Assembly (NCBI GenBank): GCA_009787675.1
Contig: WQSU01000016.1
Location: 1 to 16,892 of the forward strand
DNA length: 16,892 nucleotides
Source of the DNA: Lentimicrobiaceae bacterium
Lineage (GTDB): Bacteria; Bacteroidota; Bacteroidia; Bacteroidales; WCHB1-69
Direction: 5' to 3'
Positions 14,403 through 16,892 of the stretch are shown piece after piece. The notes below the pieces were generated by a model, which did no database searches, was not told where the DNA came from, and worked only from the letters and a program-made list of their open reading frames with translations. Both the position numbers and the translations under genes were made by a program. Every line of letters begins with the position of its first letter. The stretch's first letter is position 1.

Positions 14403-15632
14403 ATGCAAAAATATAAGATTATGAACATTAAAACCTTTCTTTTAGTATGTTTTCTATTAACTTTTTTTAACATAGCAACTTTTGGGCAAGCCAAAGACAA
14501 GATCGCGAAGGTAGTTATTGATGCCGGACATGGCGGACAGCAGCCGGGGGCAGTAGGTAAACTGTCTAAAGAAAAGGAGATTAACCTCAAAGTAGCGTTA
14601 CGTGTTGGCGAGTTGATTTCCCAAAATCTTGATGACGTTACCGTTTTATACACACGAAAAAAAGATGAAACGGTGGAGCTGTACAAACGTGCACAAATTG
14701 CCAATAAAAACAAAGCAGATCTGTTCATCTCTATTCATTGTAATTCTGCCGAAACTAAAACTGCCACCGGCGTTGAAACATTTGTAATGGGAATAGGAAA
14801 AACGGCGGAAAGTATAGCCGTTGCCAAAAAAGAAAATGCCGATATCTTGTTGGAAAAAGACTATGAAACCAACTATTCCGGCTTTGACCCCAACTCGCCC
14901 GAAGCCTACATCATTTTCTCTTTATATTCTTCGGCATACCTGAACAACTCTACCCTATTAGCTTCAAAAGTGCAAAAACATCTGATCCACAACACCAAGT
15001 TAGTTGACAGAAATGTGAGACAAGGTAGCCTTTTTGTGCTTCACCAAGTAGCCATGCCCAGCATTTTAATTGAATTGGGATTTATATCCAATGCGGAAGA
15101 GGAGAAGTTTTTGTTGCAGGAAGAAAATCAGGAAGTGATGGCAATAAGCATCTATAATGCTTTTGTAGAATATAAAAACTTGATTGAGGGAAACTCCAAA
15201 CCATTTTTGGCTGTTCCAAATGCCAAGAGACCGATGGTGGTATCTGAAAACCAAAATCCTTCTCAGCCTGAAATTGTCTCACAAATAGAAAATCTTCCTG
15301 ATAGTGCAGAAACAACATTATCTGTTGAACCTTCCGAAGTAGAAAAACCTGTACAACCGGAAACAATAACAAACAATATCTGTTTCAGAATACAGTTTTT
15401 TACAAGCAAAGATAATATAGGCACAGCCAATAAAAAATTCTCTTCACTGTCTGATGTAAAAAAATATCATGAAAACGGCGTATGGAAATACACTTCCGGA
15501 GATTTTAAGACTTTAGAGGAGGTGCAACCCATGCTCAAAGAAGTAAAAAAACATTACGCCGACGCTTTTATTATAGCGTTTCATAACGAGAGAAAAATTC
15601 CCATTACGGAAGCACTGGAGTTGCTGAAATGA
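14403..15632 (+). CDS. N-acetylmuramoyl-L-alanine amidase (Amidase_3) with C-terminal SPOR-like domain
   Basis: The 409-aa periplasmic zinc enzyme cuts the bond between MurNAc and the stem peptide. After a signal peptide (about 1-29, ending at FGQA) comes the Amidase_3 domain at 35-258: zinc ligand H43 in VVIDAGHGG, E57 (or E59) in KEKEINL, H112 in DLFISIHCN, and catalytic E224 in SILIELGFISNAEEE. Residues about 140-185 (ILLEKDYETNYSGFDPNSPEA onwards) form the helical insertion that in AmiB/AmiC blocks the active site until a LytM activator binds. A Pro/Ser/Glu-rich linker at 265-320 leads to a SPOR-like domain at about 327-405 (CFRIQFFTSK, WKYTSGDFKTLEE, AFIIAFHNERKI), which binds glycans lacking stem peptides at division sites. 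ATG 14403 is chosen because it lies 19 nt after a -7 element; ATG 14421 is also possible. It overlaps the next gene by 4 nt. Confidence 0.95.
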   Translation: MQKYKIMNIKTFLLVCFLLTFFNIATFGQAKDKIAKVVIDAGHGGQQPGAVGKLSKEKEINLKVALRVGELISQNLDDVTVLYTRKKDETVELYKRAQIANKNKADLFISIHCNSAETKTATGVETFVMGIGKTAESIAVAKKENADILLEKDYETNYSGFDPNSPEAYIIFSLYSSAYLNNSTLLASKVQKHLIHNTKLVDRNVRQGSLFVLHQVAMPSILIELGFISNAEEEKFLLQEENQEVMAISIYNAFVEYKNLIEGNSKPFLAVPNAKRPMVVSENQNPSQPEIVSQIENLPDSAETTLSVEPSEVEKPVQPETITNNICFRIQFFTSKDNIGTANKKFSSLSDVKKYHENGVWKYTSGDFKTLEEVQPMLKEVKKHYADAFIIAFHNERKIPITEALELLK

Positions 15633-16180
15633 AAGTTATTATTAAATATTTACCCTTAATCTCCTCTCACCTTGGCATTGCGCTTATTGTTTTGGCGATG
15701 ATTTTAGGATATTTTCATAATTGGCGCGGAAAAGCCGTTTTACTCCCTACCGACAAAACTAACGTTTTCATTACCAAAGATAATGAACTGAAGATTGTGC
15801 CTTTTGCATTGACATTAATAAATTTTAGAGTTGATTTTTACGATTCGGGAGAACCAAAGAATTTTGAGGCAATTATTAATGTGGAAGAAAACAGTGATAC
15901 AGAAGCCATTTCGTTACGGATGAACCATCCATGTAAAATGGGGTTTGGGCAAGATTTATATTTACTCAGTTATGACCGGCAGCATTCCGAAAATCCTGAA
16001 TTTTGTGTGGTAGAATTAGTGTATGACCCGTTTCAGGGATTGTTTTTAGCAGGTATTATTTTAGTAATTTTGGGTTTGATATTGAATTGCTTCCATTTTT
16101 TTCGTCTGGTTGAGTTTGGGGGATATAAAAAAGAGGAAGAGAAGGAGAAGTTTACCCTACACTGCCGCTATATATCATAA
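15629..16180 (+). CDS. Short ResB-like cytochrome c biogenesis domain protein
   Basis: The 183-aa protein has a membrane helix at about 12-29, a soluble beta-rich domain at 33-132 and a second helix at about 136-155, ending in a charged cytoplasmic tail. The soluble part resembles the periplasmic segment of ResB/Ccs1: VPFALTLINFRVDFY (57-71), then MNHPCKMGFGQDLYLLSYD (98-116) and VYDPFQGLFLAGIILVILG, equivalent to 'NxPlxyxGyxfYQsSYD...DPg' of ResB. ResB with CcsA transports and attaches haem to c-type cytochromes. Full ResB has over 400 aa, so this is a compact form, and no ccsA or cytochrome gene lies nearby. Its ATG overlaps the amidase stop (ATGA), indicating translational coupling. The assignment rests on motif resemblance. 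Confidence 0.7.
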   Translation: MKVIIKYLPLISSHLGIALIVLAMILGYFHNWRGKAVLLPTDKTNVFITKDNELKIVPFALTLINFRVDFYDSGEPKNFEAIINVEENSDTEAISLRMNHPCKMGFGQDLYLLSYDRQHSENPEFCVVELVYDPFQGLFLAGIILVILGLILNCFHFFRLVEFGGYKKEEEKEKFTLHCRYIS

Positions 16181-16207
16181 AAAACGTTAATAATTCAGGC
16201 TTTTAGC

Positions 16208-16225
16208 CAAAAAAGTCGTTTTTTG
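16208..16225 (+). terminator. Weak AT-only hairpin after the ResB-like gene
   Basis: CAAAAAA and TTTTTTG (7 bp) flank the loop GTCG, 28 nt after the stop, in front of the convergent glycosyltransferase. With only one G-C pair it is a weak candidate. GGCTTTTAGCC just before it (16198-16208) is another small hairpin that echoes the core of the dispersed repeat. Confidence 0.35.
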
Positions 16226-16422
16226 TGATTGCCAAAGCGCATTTACTTTTGGGATTACTACCGTAAAGTCATGACAATAATGTCGTAAATATATTTTTTT
16301 TGTAGAAAATTTCTGCTATTTGAAACACGCTACTGCCCAAATTTTTAAGATTGTATTGAATAACATTTTTTGTTTAAATCCACATTTAATCCAGTTTGCT
16401 ACATAATAATCATGACATGATA

Positions 16423-16892
16423 CTACTTCCTCATCAAGTAGCGTACCCATTTCGCCGGATACCCATAAACGAGCGCCAAGACAACAAACAGCGTGTTTAA
16501 CAGACTGATACGGAAGAAATCAACACCCGGACGAAAATGGCTCACCCGCTCTTCTTCGGGAGCATAATACACCTGAATAGGTACGGATACCAGCTTGATG
16601 CCCCGCCAAGCACAGCGAACAAGTATTTCTAATTCAGCTTCATAACGGGATGTAAATGGACGGAGTGACCCCATTTTTTCCAAAGGATACAAGCGGAATC
16701 CGGTTTGTGTATCCGGCAATTTTGTGCCTGTTTGCAAGGCAAACCAAAAATTAGAAAATTTGTTGGCAAAACTGTTTTTTTTCGGCATATTTTCCTGTGT
16801 CAGATTGCGATTGCCCACAATCAATGCGTCCGGATTTTTCTCAACTGCTTTCTTAAACAGAAGAATATCGCTGGCAAAATGTTGTCCATCAG
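16423..16892 (-). CDS. Family 2 glycosyltransferase, C-terminal part (5' end outside window)
   Basis: The frame is open to the window edge and gives 156 residues, starting at DGQHFASDILLFKKAV, which is the second part of the metal-binding D-x-D-G-Q-H motif of GT2 enzymes of the dolichyl-phosphate mannose synthase type. Further on come LPDTQTGFRLYPL, the acceptor-side signature, and YEAELEILVRCAWRGIKLVSVPIQVYY, the standard GT2 end. A hydrophobic helix (SLLNTLFVVLALVYGYP) follows, suggesting membrane contact, then a short basic tail. The donor sugar and acceptor are unknown; it probably acts on a polyprenyl-phosphate or lipid acceptor at the cytoplasmic membrane. It is convergent with the ResB-like gene, with a 242-bp gap in which I find only the hairpins described there. 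Confidence 0.9.
   Translation of the reverse strand, partial: DGQHFASDILLFKKAVEKNPDALIVGNRNLTQENMPKKNSFANKFSNFWFALQTGTKLPDTQTGFRLYPLEKMGSLRPFTSRYEAELEILVRCAWRGIKLVSVPIQVYYAPEEERVSHFRPGVDFFRISLLNTLFVVLALVYGYPAKWVRYLMRK

Noticed and set aside
14304..14408. Longer N-terminus for LptD
   Set aside because: It would precede the signal peptide with a charged, non-conserved stretch and overlap the amidase promoter.

Overview
The window is AT-rich chromosomal DNA from a member of the Bacteroidota. This assignment rests on promoters of the TAnnTTTG (-7) type in front of several genes, the near absence of Shine-Dalgarno sequences, a Bacteroidota-style LptD, a long PiT transporter with a PhoU-like tail, and an amidase-SPOR fusion. 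The order or genus cannot be fixed from the sequence alone. I see no rRNA, tRNA, CRISPR array, intact insertion sequence, prophage or defence island; most of the window is core or conserved accessory chromosome.

Layout. Positions 1-1619 (+) hold the end of an M23 peptidase, a second membrane-anchored M23 protein whose catalytic HxH motif reads YLH, and a conserved Bacteroidota protein with a UvrD-C/Tudor-like N-terminus. Positions 1620-2251 have no credible gene; they hold remnants of several short repeats. Positions 2252-4932 (-) carry a PiT phosphate transporter and, downstream, a small HsdR-N-type nuclease-fold protein that ends in a run of eight G. From a short divergent promoter region at 4933-5099 runs a likely operon (+, 5100-8780): folD, a NIF3/YqfO-type dinuclear-metal protein, a coiled-coil C4 zinc-ribbon protein and a TSUP anion transporter. 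Guanine deaminase guaD (-) then diverges from a short Elp3-like radical SAM protein and an EamA/DMT transporter (+). The DMT gene converges on lptD (-), with a 14-bp tandem repeat between them. lptD diverges from an N-acetylmuramoyl-L-alanine amidase with a C-terminal SPOR-like domain, which overlaps a short ResB-like protein by ATGA. The window ends inside a family-2 glycosyltransferase (-).

Functionally the envelope dominates: two LytM/M23 proteins, an amidase with the regulatory insertion typical of activator-controlled amidases, LptD and a glycosyltransferase. The most interesting reading is that the M23 protein with the lost catalytic His is a non-enzymatic, EnvC/NlpD-like activator, for which the AmiB/C-type amidase about 13 kb away is a candidate target. 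The other lead is the tight coupling of that amidase to a ResB-like cytochrome-c-biogenesis domain without any CcsA partner in view. Five -7 elements lie at strikingly constant distances from their start codons, which helps to correct the guaD start and questions the DMT start.
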